From Flavisolibacter tropicus (lineage in GTDB: Bacteria > Bacteroidota > Bacteroidia > Chitinophagales > Chitinophagaceae): 64,000 nt of DNA. The number at the start of each line of letters is the position of its first letter. The stretch's first letter is position 1. The notes beneath the pieces are model-generated. The model was not told the DNA's origin and searched no databases. It was given only the letters and a program-made list of their open reading frames with translations. The DNA is taken from contig NZ_CP011390.1 in NCBI RefSeq assembly GCF_001644645.1, forward strand, positions 992,001 through 1,056,000. The letters are read 5' to 3'. Positions 1-8,988 of the stretch are shown one piece after another. The position numbers and the translations under genes were made by a program.

Positions 1-632
1 TAATTAATGTATTCATAGATCTCGTCAGAGATCACCAATACCTGCGGATGTTTTTTAAATACTTCCACCAGAGCGGCTAACTCCTTTTTACTGTAAACAG
101 CACCACTTGGATTACAAGGTGAAGAGTAGATGAAAAGTTTGGTCTTTGGAGTTATAGATGCCTCCAGTTGTTCTGGGGTAATTTTATAGCCTGATTCTAC
201 TGTGGTTTTAATGAGTTTCACCTCGCCCTGTGCCAGTTGCACCAACGCAGCGTAAGTAACCCAGAAAGGCGTAGGTATAATTACTTCATCACTTTGGTCT
301 ACCACGCTTAAGATGGCATTGGCCAAACTTTGCTTGGCACCAGTAGAAACTACAATATTTTCAGGTGTATAAAAAAGGTTATTATCTCTTTTAAACTTTT
401 GGCAAATAGCCTCACGTAAATCTAAATAACCTGCTACCGGTGTATAATGGCTCCAGTTTTCATCGATGGCTTGCTTGGCGGCATCCTTAATATGCTGAGG
501 CGTATCAAAGTCAGGCTCACCTAAGCTCAAGTCAACAATGTCAATACCTTGGGCTCGGAGTTCACGGCCAAGTTTGGCCATTTTCAGTGTTTCCGGTTCG
601 TTGAATCGTGTAAGTAATGTTGATAATTGCAT
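1..632 (-). CDS. aspC: Aspartate aminotransferase family PLP enzyme (partial, C-terminus beyond window)
   Basis: This is the N-terminal 210 codons of a fold-type I class I/II aminotransferase, which transfers the amino group of aspartate (or a related amino acid) to 2-oxoglutarate in the cytoplasm. The translation from the ATG at 632 contains SLGEPDFDTP near the N-terminus, the PLP-binding STGAKQSLANAI stretch, SSPCNPSGAVYS with the substrate-contacting Asn, and SDEIYEYIN at the window edge. The catalytic lysine lies beyond the window. It is read downstream of the beta-lactamase-like lipoprotein gene, 37 bases apart on the same strand, so the two may be co-transcribed. The aspartate-versus-other-substrate assignment is a family-level inference. 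Confidence 0.9.
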   Translation of the reverse strand, partial: MQLSTLLTRFNEPETLKMAKLGRELRAQGIDIVDLSLGEPDFDTPQHIKDAAKQAIDENWSHYTPVAGYLDLREAICQKFKRDNNLFYTPENIVVSTGAKQSLANAILSVVDQSDEVIIPTPFWVTYAALVQLAQGEVKLIKTTVESGYKITPEQLEASITPKTKLFIYSSPCNPSGAVYSKKELAALVEVFKKHPQVLVISDEIYEYIN

Positions 633-669
633 GCAATCGGTGTTATCAAAAGGGCAAATGTAATAACTT

Positions 670-1977
670 CTATTGGCCGTAGTTCATTTTAAACGAAGTT
701 AAATCGGGCAAATGCTTTCGCACACGTGTTTTCTCGTAGCCATAAATCACCTCACCCAGGTGTTTCATAAAGGGAAAACCTACTTGATCATAATCATACT
801 TATCATCATTATAGATTCCATCTGAGTTACAATGAATAACGGCACTTAATAGGAACTCAATATTATTTTCAAAATCGACTATATAGGCGGCATCAATTAA
901 AAACCCGTAAGCATCACCTACTTTATTAAAAACGCGGATATTGGGATTTACTGGATCTTTAGAGCCATATAACAAAAACTTCACATAGGCATCATTATGG
1001 GTACTATCAAATGAAGGAAACACAGATTCTTTAGGGTACATAGACATATAGTTGTACAAAAATTGGTAGTCATCTGCTGTTAATTGAAACCGTTGTTTTT
1101 GAGGTACGTCATTGGGGAATAACACAGATTGTAGAATAGAATGCAGGTCTATTAATGTTAGCCTGTTTTTCATTGAGAAATCAAACGGTTTATGAACCAG
1201 TTTATCGTCACTATAATAACCAACCCCTAAAAGATTTGTACGTTTTTGATAAGATAAATTACTTCTTATCAATGGCTGCTGGTAGATAACCTGGCCACTT
1301 GTGTCAGCAAAAAAGACCGGATTAGTATGCCTGTTTTGTTCTTCATTCAAAGCAATATTTAAACGGTGTATGATTTGTGTTTGATCATAACCCATCTTAG
1401 CCAACTTATCATTTAAATATTCTTGCCCTAAAAATTCATATAAACGATTAAAGGCTTCATTATCACTAACCAGCAAAATCTTTTTTATATAGTGTGCAAT
1501 GGTTGGACGGCCATCAGGAGTTGTCGGATCATTATATACACTTGTTTGTCCTGGGTAGTCCGCCTCCGTTACCATTGTTGTATTTCTATCCAACCCTTTT
1601 ATATTTAATTCATTCAGCTTCTGCAATGCTAAAACAGCCGCTGGCAACTTCACCGTTGAGGCTGGGTAGTAATAGTTTGAGGGGTTTATGTTGTAATAAT
1701 AATGCTTAAATGATGGCTTATTTTTCTCATCCCGGTCAATTTGGGTATATATAATCTGGATTTGCCAAATTTTCGGATTTGCCAAAAGTGTGTCAAAATA
1801 CTGTGGGTAAGAATGTAATAGATTGGCCAGAAATGCATCAGTTTTTGAAGAAGAGTCAGATGTTTTTAAATGCTCCTTGATTTCCATAGCTGGCGTTATT
1901 GAATGTTTGGCAGAGCTACATGAAAATAGGATAAACAGGGTAATGGATAATCCTATATTTAATGACCTTGTTTTCAT
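670..1977 (-). CDS. Class A beta-lactamase-related serine hydrolase, lipoprotein
   Basis: A 435-residue predicted lipoprotein: hydrophobic N-terminus ending in a lipobox-like LFSC (Cys20). The serine beta-lactamase/DD-peptidase fold is indicated by S107-T-V-K110 (SxxK nucleophile motif) and S171-D-N173 (SDN motif). The third motif, normally KTG, reads K352-V-G. I could not find a convincing class A omega-loop Glu (ExxLN). The protein is longer than true class A beta-lactamases (about 290 residues) because of N-terminal and internal extensions. A peptidase or esterase acting on cell-wall material in the periplasm is as likely as antibiotic hydrolysis. It precedes aspC on the same strand. Confidence 0.75.
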   Translation of the reverse strand: MKTRSLNIGLSITLFILFSCSSAKHSITPAMEIKEHLKTSDSSSKTDAFLANLLHSYPQYFDTLLANPKIWQIQIIYTQIDRDEKNKPSFKHYYYNINPSNYYYPASTVKLPAAVLALQKLNELNIKGLDRNTTMVTEADYPGQTSVYNDPTTPDGRPTIAHYIKKILLVSDNEAFNRLYEFLGQEYLNDKLAKMGYDQTQIIHRLNIALNEEQNRHTNPVFFADTSGQVIYQQPLIRSNLSYQKRTNLLGVGYYSDDKLVHKPFDFSMKNRLTLIDLHSILQSVLFPNDVPQKQRFQLTADDYQFLYNYMSMYPKESVFPSFDSTHNDAYVKFLLYGSKDPVNPNIRVFNKVGDAYGFLIDAAYIVDFENNIEFLLSAVIHCNSDGIYNDDKYDYDQVGFPFMKHLGEVIYGYEKTRVRKHLPDLTSFKMNYGQ

Positions 1978-2437
1978 TAAGAGTGAAATTAAATCTTATT
2001 CATTTAAAGCAAAAAGAATCGGTATGCTATGCCCCTACTTATAATGGAGTCATAGGATCAGCTTGAAAAATACCTGTAATTAGATATCACCAGAATATTA
2101 CCTCCACTTGTCTTTTTATTAAAAATAGTATTTACATTAAGCTTTAAAAAAAATGCCGTTTAAGGTCTTTGTCATGCTATAATACGCTACCTTTCTATGC
2201 TTTTTAAAGAATTCTCCGGTTGACTTAAATCAATAAGAATCATTAAATTATGTAGCTAAAAAAACGCTGAAACAGCTACCTTTTTGAAAGATTTTTTCAT
2301 TACTTAAATCAACTCAATCCTTACATTGCTGATTATCAACTATTTAACTCATGTTTAGAAATTGCTAATCATCGAGCTCTGCAGGGGTGGAATTCAAGTT
2401 GAAAAAGCTATATTTGCCAACTCTAAAAAAACCGTGT
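1978..2437. other. Non-coding gap upstream of secDF
   Basis: About 460 AT-rich bases between the divergent beta-lactamase-like gene and secDF. I see no convincing ORF, tRNA or terminator. The words acttaaatcaa at about 2223 and 2303 are near repeats, and bases 2233-2249 recur exactly near 62.8 kb. It presumably holds both promoters, but no clean TAnnTTTG box with a matching -33 element was found. Confidence 0.5.
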
Positions 2438-5400
2438 ATGCAACTGAAAGGCTTGGTTCGCTTTTTTACCATCCTACTAATCCTTTATTCTATTTATGAA
2501 TTATCTTTTACATGGGTTGTTCGTGGCCATGAAAAGAAGATGGAGGCAAAGGCCCAACAATTTGTAAATGCGAATTACGCAAATGCACCTGCTGATGTGC
2601 GTGATCAAGCGTTTAAAGATCGCTTAAAGCGTTTATTAGACAGTACTCGAGATGAGACTGTACACTATGGTCCTACAGGAAAAATCTCCTATCAACAAGC
2701 CAAAGAGAACGAGTTAAACCTTGGTCTTGACCTACAAGGCGGTATCAACGTAACAATGGAGGTTGAGTTAGCAGGTTTGTTACGCTCAATGGCCAACAAT
2801 TCAAAAGAGCCAACTTTCAACCAAGCGATTGCTAATGCTGACAAGAAAAAAGCCAACAGTAATGCTGATTTTATCAGCTTATTTGTTGAAGAGTACAAAA
2901 AATTAAATCCAAACGGTCGTTTAGCTTCTCTGTTTGCTATTCCTGGCCAGGATCTTATTAAAGTTGGAGACTCTGATGACAAGGTAATTTCTTCAATCCG
3001 CCAAGAAGCAAGATCTGCCTTTGACAGAACTTTCCGTGTATTACAACAACGTATTGACCAGTTTGGTGTGGCACAGCCTAACATCAATCCTGATCCAGAA
3101 CGAGGTATCATCACAGTTGAGCTACCTGGCGTGCAAGATCAAGAGCGTGTACGTAAATACTTACAATCTTCTGCCAACTTACAGTTCTGGGAAGTATATA
3201 ACATTAGTGAATTAGCTCCTTCTATCCAAAAAGCGGACGAAGCTTTCAAAACTGTAATGGGTGGAAAGAAAGCTAACACTACTACTCCATCAGCCGATAC
3301 TAGTAAGAAAGCAGATACAGCCACTGCTGTAGCTTCTGCAACAAAAGATACAAGCGTTGGTAGTGTTGCTGATTTACAAAAAACAACGGATACAGCTAAA
3401 AACACAACAGCGACAAGTAGCTCTTTGTGGCAGTATATTCAATTCAATATCAACCCACAAAACGGACAGGCAATTGATAATGGTCAGCTTGGTTTTGTAG
3501 CTACTAACGATACTTCAATTGTAAGAACACATCTGGAAAACCCTGCTGTACGTAGTGCTTTCCCTGCAGATGTAGTCTTTATGTTTGGTATTCCTGATGT
3601 AGTTGAGAACAAAAGAGCTCCATTTGTTGCTCTTTATGCTATAAAAACTTTAGGTCGCGATAAAGCTAAACTGGAAGGTGAATCAGTAGTAGAAGCTCGT
3701 TCAGATTACAATCCTACTACTGGTAAGCCAGAGGTTTCAATGCGTATGAACCCTACAGGTGCTCGCATTTGGGCTGATATGACAAGAGCAAATAAAGGTC
3801 GTGCTATTGCCATTGTATTAGATAACATCGTTTACTCTGCTCCAAATGTTAATGATGTTATTGAAGGTGGTAATTCTAGCATTTCAGGTTCTTTCTCTCC
3901 TGAAGAGGCTAATGACTTATCAAACATTTTAAAAGCAGGTAAATTACCAGCTCCAGCTAAGATTGTTCAAGAACAAGTAGTTGGACCTACTTTGGGTAAC
4001 GATGCTATCAAAGGCGGTATCTTGGCTTTCGCTATTTCATTTGCAGTGATCTTCATCCTGATGTTGGTTTATTATAACACCAGCGGTTGGGTTGCTAATA
4101 TTGCTTTGATTCTGAACTTGTTATTTACTATTGGTGTATTAACTGGTTTAGGTGCTACTTTAACAGCTCCTGGTATTGCCGGTTTAGTACTGACCATCGG
4201 TATGGCGGTTGATACCAACGTGTTGATCTATGAACGCATTAAAGAAGAGTTAACCAGAGGTAAAAACTATATTCAAGCTGTAAATGAAGGTTATAAGCGT
4301 TCATTGCCTCCAGTTCTTGATGGTCACATTACGACCTTATTAACAGCCGTTATCTTGTTCTCTTTTGGTTTGGGTCCTGTAAAAGGTTTTGCTACTACCC
4401 AGATCATTGGTATCCTGCTTTCTTTATTCTGCGGTATCCTGGTGAGCCGCTGGGTAACAGATTGGTTTACTAACAAGAGAAAGCATTTGGAATACTTCAC
4501 TCCTATTTCTCGCAGCATCTTCAAGCATGCTAACTTCCAAATCATTGAAAAACGCAAAATCGCTTATGCTATTTCCTTAGTGGTTTTAGTTTTAGGTATT
4601 GCTTCTTTCTTCCATGGTTTTGATTATGGTGTAGAATTCCAAGGTGGTCGCAGCTACGTGGTTCGCTTTGATAAGCCAGTTAATGTTGAGGCAGTTAGAC
4701 ACGATTTAGAAACTGCTTTTGGTGAAAGCCCAATCATTAAAACTATCGGTGGTAACAATCAACTTGATATCACTACAGCTTACCTGATCACTGATACTCG
4801 CCCTGGTGTAGATACAGTGGTTGAAAGCAAATTGTTAGAAGGTTTGAAAAACCATTTACCTACAGGTCTTTCATTCAACCAGTTTGACCAAAAGTATAAA
4901 TTAGGTTCTACAACCGTTTTACCTACTATCTCTGATGACTTGAAGACAGGTGCTAAATGGGCTACTTTCTGGTCTATCCTGATCATTTCGATCTATATCT
5001 TCATCCGTTTCCGCGACTGGAGATATTCACTGGGTACTATTGCAGCCTTGTTGCATGACGTTTTAGTAACCTTAATTGTATTCTCGTTCTTTAAAGAGAT
5101 TGTACCATTCCCACTTGAAATTGATCAGCACTTTATTGCTGCGGTATTGACAGTAATTGGTTTCTCAATGAACGATACGGTGGTAATCTTTGACCGTATT
5201 CGTGAATACAGCCGCCAATTGACCGGTCAATCAAAAGAAACCATCATCAACAAGGCCATTAACGATACGCTGAGCCGTACAGTAATGACTTCATTGACAG
5301 TATTCTTAACTATCCTGATTCTCTTCATCTTTGGTGGTGAAGTAACCAGAGGTTTTTCCTTTGCGATGTTGATCGGTGTAGTTGTAGGTATCTACTCATC

Positions 5401-5515
5401 TGTATTTGTTGCGGCTCCAGTTCTTGTAGACTTGGGCGGTAAAAAAGCATTGGGAGAAAACCTGCTGCCAGAAGAAAAACAAAAAACAACTCCTCAGCAT
5501 GAGACGATTAAATAA
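2438..5515 (+). CDS. secDF: Protein translocase SecDF (SecD-SecF fusion)
   Basis: Single-chain SecDF, the proton-driven accessory of the Sec translocon that pulls exported proteins through the inner membrane. The SecD half has an N-terminal membrane helix, the LGLDLQGGINV motif, a periplasmic P1 domain and a multi-helix block (VDTNVLIYERIKEEL). The SecF half begins near residue 690 with DYGVEFQGGRSYVVRF and ends with FSMNDTVVIFDRIRE and further helices. I chose the ATG at 2438, giving a start MQLKGLVRFF typical of Bacteroidota SecDF. An upstream in-frame GTG at 2387 would add 17 residues. A Thr/Ser/Ala/Lys-rich linker lies within the SecD periplasmic region at about residues 275-330. A strong terminator follows. 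Confidence 0.96.
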   Translation: MQLKGLVRFFTILLILYSIYELSFTWVVRGHEKKMEAKAQQFVNANYANAPADVRDQAFKDRLKRLLDSTRDETVHYGPTGKISYQQAKENELNLGLDLQGGINVTMEVELAGLLRSMANNSKEPTFNQAIANADKKKANSNADFISLFVEEYKKLNPNGRLASLFAIPGQDLIKVGDSDDKVISSIRQEARSAFDRTFRVLQQRIDQFGVAQPNINPDPERGIITVELPGVQDQERVRKYLQSSANLQFWEVYNISELAPSIQKADEAFKTVMGGKKANTTTPSADTSKKADTATAVASATKDTSVGSVADLQKTTDTAKNTTATSSSLWQYIQFNINPQNGQAIDNGQLGFVATNDTSIVRTHLENPAVRSAFPADVVFMFGIPDVVENKRAPFVALYAIKTLGRDKAKLEGESVVEARSDYNPTTGKPEVSMRMNPTGARIWADMTRANKGRAIAIVLDNIVYSAPNVNDVIEGGNSSISGSFSPEEANDLSNILKAGKLPAPAKIVQEQVVGPTLGNDAIKGGILAFAISFAVIFILMLVYYNTSGWVANIALILNLLFTIGVLTGLGATLTAPGIAGLVLTIGMAVDTNVLIYERIKEELTRGKNYIQAVNEGYKRSLPPVLDGHITTLLTAVILFSFGLGPVKGFATTQIIGILLSLFCGILVSRWVTDWFTNKRKHLEYFTPISRSIFKHANFQIIEKRKIAYAISLVVLVLGIASFFHGFDYGVEFQGGRSYVVRFDKPVNVEAVRHDLETAFGESPIIKTIGGNNQLDITTAYLITDTRPGVDTVVESKLLEGLKNHLPTGLSFNQFDQKYKLGSTTVLPTISDDLKTGAKWATFWSILIISIYIFIRFRDWRYSLGTIAALLHDVLVTLIVFSFFKEIVPFPLEIDQHFIAAVLTVIGFSMNDTVVIFDRIREYSRQLTGQSKETIINKAINDTLSRTVMTSLTVFLTILILFIFGGEVTRGFSFAMLIGVVVGIYSSVFVAAPVLVDLGGKKALGENLLPEEKQKTTPQHETIK

Positions 5516-5531
5516 TCAGTCTTAGCACGAT

Positions 5532-5569
5532 AATAATAAAGCCCCGGATTGCCGGGGCTTTATTATTAT
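5532..5569. terminator. Intrinsic terminator after secDF
   Basis: GC-rich hairpin AAAGCCCCGG-attg-CCGGGGCTTT flanked by AT-rich complementary arms and a T-rich tail. Symmetry suggests it also ends transcription of the converging iscA-like gene. Confidence 0.85.
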
Positions 5570-5615
5570 ATATACAAGTTCAAACTAAGTTCATAAAAGA
5601 ATATTTCTACTCAAA

Positions 5616-5960
5616 TTAAACAGCAAAGGAACTACCACAACCGCAGGTAGCAGAAGCATTTGGATTTATAAAGGCAAATCCTCTGTTGTTTAACCCATTC
5701 TCCCAATCAATCTGCATACCGTACAAATAAAGCTCATGGGCTTTCTCCATAACAAAAGAAACGCCTTCAAACTCATATACTGCATCAGTATCCTTTTTAT
5801 CATCAAAGCCCAGTACATAGGATAGTCCAGAGCAGCCGCCGCCCTTTACACCTACGCGCAATACCTTGGATGTATCAAAAGAAGGATCACTGTGCAATCT
5901 TTTCAGTTCATTTATAGCCCCTTGTGTAAAACTTACCGGGGCTGTTGTTGTCGCTTCCAT
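5616..5960 (-). CDS. Iron-sulfur cluster assembly protein, IscA/SufA/HesB family
   Basis: A 114-residue A-type carrier protein that binds or delivers Fe-S clusters in the cytoplasm. All three conserved cysteines are present: Cys43 in GGGCSGLSY, and Cys106 and Cys108 in the C-terminal CGCGSSF. The length matches the family. It is alone here, without suf or isc neighbours, so whether it acts as SufA, IscA or ErpA cannot be decided. It converges on secDF and is divergent from the next small membrane-anchored gene, with a TAATTTTG -7 box just upstream. Confidence 0.93.
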   Translation of the reverse strand: MEATTTAPVSFTQGAINELKRLHSDPSFDTSKVLRVGVKGGGCSGLSYVLGFDDKKDTDAVYEFEGVSFVMEKAHELYLYGMQIDWENGLNNRGFAFINPNASATCGCGSSFAV

Positions 5961-5964
5961 GCTG

Positions 5965-5992
5965 CAAAATTATTTGATCTGTAACTAACAAA
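5965..5992 (-). promoter_or_regulatory. Candidate promoter of the iscA-family gene
   Basis: On the minus strand a TTTG (5989-5992) is followed after 16 bases by TAATTTTG (5965-5972), matching the Bacteroidota TAnnTTTG -7 box. The spacer is a little short for the usual 19-21 bases. The box lies directly upstream of the ATG. Confidence 0.35.
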
Positions 5993-6013
5993 TTAATGCC
6001 AATTGTAGTTTAC

Positions 6014-6044
6014 CTGTCATAGTTTCACATCTTCTTTATTTTTG
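6014..6044 (+). promoter_or_regulatory. Candidate promoter of the 6062 gene
   Basis: TATTTTTG at 6037-6044 matches the Bacteroidota -7 consensus TAnnTTTG. A weak CTG stands about 20 bases upstream in the -33 position. The ATG lies 17 bases after the -7 box. Confidence 0.4.
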
Positions 6045-6061
6045 CGCCCATAAATTAAAAT

Positions 6062-6562
6062 ATGACAGAAGGAACTATTAGCCTGATATTAGCTGCCTTA
6101 GCTTTAATTATTTCAATTACAGCTTTTCTTACCAGTAGAAAACAGCCAGCGGCAGCTCCAATGCCGGATTACAATACTGTTCCGCTGCAATTACAAGCTT
6201 ATGAACGCCTAGTGCTTTTAGTAGAACGTATCTCTTTACCCAATTTGGTTGGCCGCATGAATCACCCGCATTTATCTTCACGTGAGCTACAGGTACTTTT
6301 ATTAGAAAATATTAAACAGGAATTTGAATACAATGTTACCCAGCAGGTATATGTAACACAACATGCTTGGAATGCTGTACAGAATCTTAAGGATCAAAAT
6401 ATGCTGATCATTAATCAGGTTGCCAATGTTATGCCGCCCCAATCTACTGGTCATGAATTAAGTCGCCAGTTAATGGAAGTTATTATGAGCCAGGAAGAAA
6501 AGGCGCTGCATACTATAGTTTTGGATGCCCTAAACTATGAAGCTAAACGATTATTAAAATAA
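6062..6562 (+). CDS. Membrane-anchored protein of unknown function (DUF7935-like)
   Basis: A 166-residue protein with one N-terminal membrane helix (about residues 5-25), a short proline/alanine-rich linker, then a soluble helical domain exposed on one side of the membrane. It contains conserved-looking stretches LLVERISLPNLV and LLLENIKQEFEYN. It resembles a small Bacteroidota family I recall as DUF7935, an identification made from memory only. The mutase gene follows after 39 bases on the same strand, so the two could be co-transcribed. No function is known to me. Confidence 0.7.
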   Translation: MTEGTISLILAALALIISITAFLTSRKQPAAAPMPDYNTVPLQLQAYERLVLLVERISLPNLVGRMNHPHLSSRELQVLLLENIKQEFEYNVTQQVYVTQHAWNAVQNLKDQNMLIINQVANVMPPQSTGHELSRQLMEVIMSQEEKALHTIVLDALNYEAKRLLK

Positions 6563-6601
6563 TTCATCTTTCAACCGACCAAGTGTCTATTACATTGCTA
6601 T

Positions 6602-8161
6602 ATGAGTGAAAAGAAACGAAATACTGATAGCGGTATTGAAATAAAACAACTGTATACAGTTGAAGACCAGCCAACGCAACAAATTGAAACACCCGGCTCT
6701 TTCCCTTTTACCAGGGGTGTACAGCCAGATATGTATAGAGGGAAGTTATGGACCATGCGACAATATGCTGGCTTCTCAACTGCTGAAGAAAGCAATAAAC
6801 GGTATCATTATCTTTTAAACCAAGGGGTAATGGGATTAAGTGTTGCTTTTGACCTCCCTACTCAGATTGGATATGACAGTGACCATGCGTTGGCAGAAGG
6901 TGAAGTAGGTAAAGTAGGCGTTGCCATTGACTCGCTCGAAGACATTGACACTTTATTTAAAGGTATTAAGCTGGAAGAAGTAAGCACTTCTATGACCATT
7001 AATGCTACTGCCTTTATTCTCCTTTCCTTTTATGTAGCCCAGGCTAAAAAACAAGGAGCTGATTTAAAAAAGATATCAGGTACTATTCAAAATGACATCT
7101 TGAAAGAATACGCTGCCAGAGGCACCTATATCTACCCTCCTAAGCCCTCTATGCGTATTATTACAGATATCTTCGAATGGTGCAGTAAAGACCTTCCGAA
7201 ATGGAATACAATTTCTATATCTGGATACCATATACGTGAGGCAGGTAGCACCGCTGTACAAGAGATCGCTTTTACGTTAAGTAATGGCAAAGCATATGTA
7301 AAAGCTGCTTTGGAAAAAGGATTAGACATTAATGTATTTGGCAAGCGCCTATCCTTCTTTTTCAATGCACATAATAACCTATTTGAAGAAGTTGCTAAGT
7401 TCAGAGCAGCCAGACGCATGTGGGCAAAAATGATGAAGGATCTTGGAGCTACTGACCCTAAAGCCATGATGCTACGCTTCCATACACAGACTGGTGGCAG
7501 TACACTTACGGCGCAGCAACCGCTGAATAATATATCACGTGTTACCATTCAAACATTAGCAGCTGTTCTTGGTGGCACGCAATCGTTACATACTAACGGA
7601 TATGACGAAGCACTGAGTTTACCCACAGAAGAAGCTGCGCGTATTGCTCTACGTACGCAACAAATTGTAGCTTTTGAAAGCGGTGCTCCTGAAACTGTTG
7701 ATCCCTTAGCTGGTTCTTATTTCGTAGAAACCTTAACAGATGAAGTAGAACAAAAAGCATGGGAATTAATCAACAAGATCGATGCAATAGGTGGTAGTGT
7801 TTCAGCAATTGAACAAGGTTTCATTCAAGACGAGATTGCTCGAAGTGCATACGATTATCAACGCGGTATAGAAAGAGGTGAAAAGATCATTGTTGGTGTA
7901 AATAAATTTCAAGTGAATCGGGAAGAGCCCGTTCCTGTCTTTAAAATAGACGATAGCATTCGCGAACAGCAGTCGCTCAAATTAAAAGCCCTACGTGAAA
8001 GAAGAGACAATAATAAAGTGAAGGCTAGCCTGGAAGAAGTGCGCTCAAAAGCAGTACATAATGAAAATCTAATGCCAGCAGTTATCGAGGCAGTAGAAAA
8101 CTATTGTACACTAGGAGAAATAGCAGATACATTAAGAAACGTCTTTGGAGAATATCGATAA
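6602..8161 (+). CDS. Acyl-CoA mutase catalytic (large) subunit, methylmalonyl-CoA mutase family
   Basis: A 519-residue TIM-barrel half of a coenzyme B12-dependent acyl-CoA mutase. It carries [49 protein letters not shown] and [15 protein letters not shown]. Aligned by eye to methylmalonyl-CoA mutase, Tyr55 (Y89), Arg173 (R207) and His210 (H244) are all kept. Family knowledge says isobutyryl-type mutases replace the first two with Phe and Gln, so a carboxylated substrate such as methylmalonyl-CoA is favoured. The C-terminal B12-binding domain (DxHxxG) is absent and must come from a separate small subunit, not found in this window. A strong terminator follows. Confidence 0.88.
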   Translation: MSEKKRNTDSGIEIKQLYTVEDQPTQQIETPGSFPFTRGVQPDMYRGKLWTMRQYAGFSTAEESNKRYHYLLNQGVMGLSVAFDLPTQIGYDSDHALAEGEVGKVGVAIDSLEDIDTLFKGIKLEEVSTSMTINATAFILLSFYVAQAKKQGADLKKISGTIQNDILKEYAARGTYIYPPKPSMRIITDIFEWCSKDLPKWNTISISGYHIREAGSTAVQEIAFTLSNGKAYVKAALEKGLDINVFGKRLSFFFNAHNNLFEEVAKFRAARRMWAKMMKDLGATDPKAMMLRFHTQTGGSTLTAQQPLNNISRVTIQTLAAVLGGTQSLHTNGYDEALSLPTEEAARIALRTQQIVAFESGAPETVDPLAGSYFVETLTDEVEQKAWELINKIDAIGGSVSAIEQGFIQDEIARSAYDYQRGIERGEKIIVGVNKFQVNREEPVPVFKIDDSIREQQSLKLKALRERRDNNKVKASLEEVRSKAVHNENLMPAVIEAVENYCTLGEIADTLRNVFGEYR

Positions 8162-8168
8162 ACAATAT

Positions 8169-8203
8169 AAAAAAAGCCCGTTAGTTTCTAACGGGCTTTT
8201 TTT
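8169..8203. terminator. Intrinsic terminator after the mutase gene
   Basis: Hairpin AAAAAGCCCGTTAG-ttt-CTAACGGGCTTTTT with T and A runs on both sides. It probably serves both the mutase gene and the converging DUF4142 gene. Confidence 0.88.
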
Positions 8204-8220
8204 ATATAAGTCACTATTTA

Positions 8221-8883
8221 TTACTGATTGTCAGTACCTGATGTGCCTGTTTTATTTTTGCCTTTCTTTTCTTGCTTCATATTTTCTTTCATTGGTCCTT
8301 TAGCTTCTTTTGCTTGTTGGTGATGACTCTGTAATACAGGCAATTGCTTGGTAGCAAAAGCTTTTACATCAGGGTCTTTTGCATCCTTTGTTTCATCTTC
8401 AAACTCATCGATGGCCTTTTCGTGAGAATCTCTCATTATAGCCATATATTCTTTATCAAATTCAGCGCCTTCTAATCCATTTAATCGGTCCATCAAAGCT
8501 TTATGCTTTGGCATTAATGTGTCAGGAATAGACGCACCTTTACTAGCAACAACAGACTTTAATTCTTCTGTAGCTTTTGTATGATCACGAACGATCATTG
8601 CGCCATAGTCTTTAACTTGCTGACTCGCTCCTTTCTTTTGTGCTAACTGGCCCAGTTCAATTTCCATGCGACTAGCGCTGGCGGCTTCCACTAAAAATTT
8701 CACATCTTTTTTCTGCAGAGACCCTGCTTGAATTCGTGTATCCATCATTATCGAATCCTCCGCCGTACCTAAACCACCCCCTCCAGCCGTAGTATCAGTC
8801 GATGGCCTGGTGGTTGTATCTTGTGCAAAGCAACACAAAGCAGAGAAGACAAGTGGCATGATGAATAATGCTTTCTTTTTCAT
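8221..8883 (-). CDS. DUF4142 domain protein, exported
   Basis: A 220-residue exported protein with a signal peptide ending near CCFAQ. The central helical domain carries DUF4142 hallmarks: KFLVEAASASRMEIELGQLA, VKDYGAMIVRDHTKA, EFDKEYMAIMRDSHEKA and a final LPVLQSHHQQA. The family resembles ferritin-like four-helix bundles, and its function is not established. The C-terminus is Lys/Glu-rich and low in complexity. It lies next to a second DUF4142 gene on the same strand (105 bases apart), an apparent tandem duplication in which the neighbour carries a lipobox instead. Confidence 0.88.
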   Translation of the reverse strand: MKKKALFIMPLVFSALCCFAQDTTTRPSTDTTAGGGGLGTAEDSIMMDTRIQAGSLQKKDVKFLVEAASASRMEIELGQLAQKKGASQQVKDYGAMIVRDHTKATEELKSVVASKGASIPDTLMPKHKALMDRLNGLEGAEFDKEYMAIMRDSHEKAIDEFEDETKDAKDPDVKAFATKQLPVLQSHHQQAKEAKGPMKENMKQEKKGKNKTGTSGTDNQ

Positions 8884-8988
8884 ATCTACTGTTTTGGCCC
8901 TTGGCCGAAATTTCTATGCCAATTGTATCTCTGCCGAAGTATAAATAACCAAGTTTTAAATAAAAAAACAACTCTACTGTTTATGCGC

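Noticed and set aside
1494..2044. Two plus-strand ORFs opposite the beta-lactamase-like gene
   Set aside because: They are antisense to the real gene's conserved motif region and show no protein-like pattern.
2387..2437. Upstream GTG start for secDF
   Set aside because: The first 17 codons are basic and unlike SecDF N-termini; the ATG at 2438 gives the typical start.
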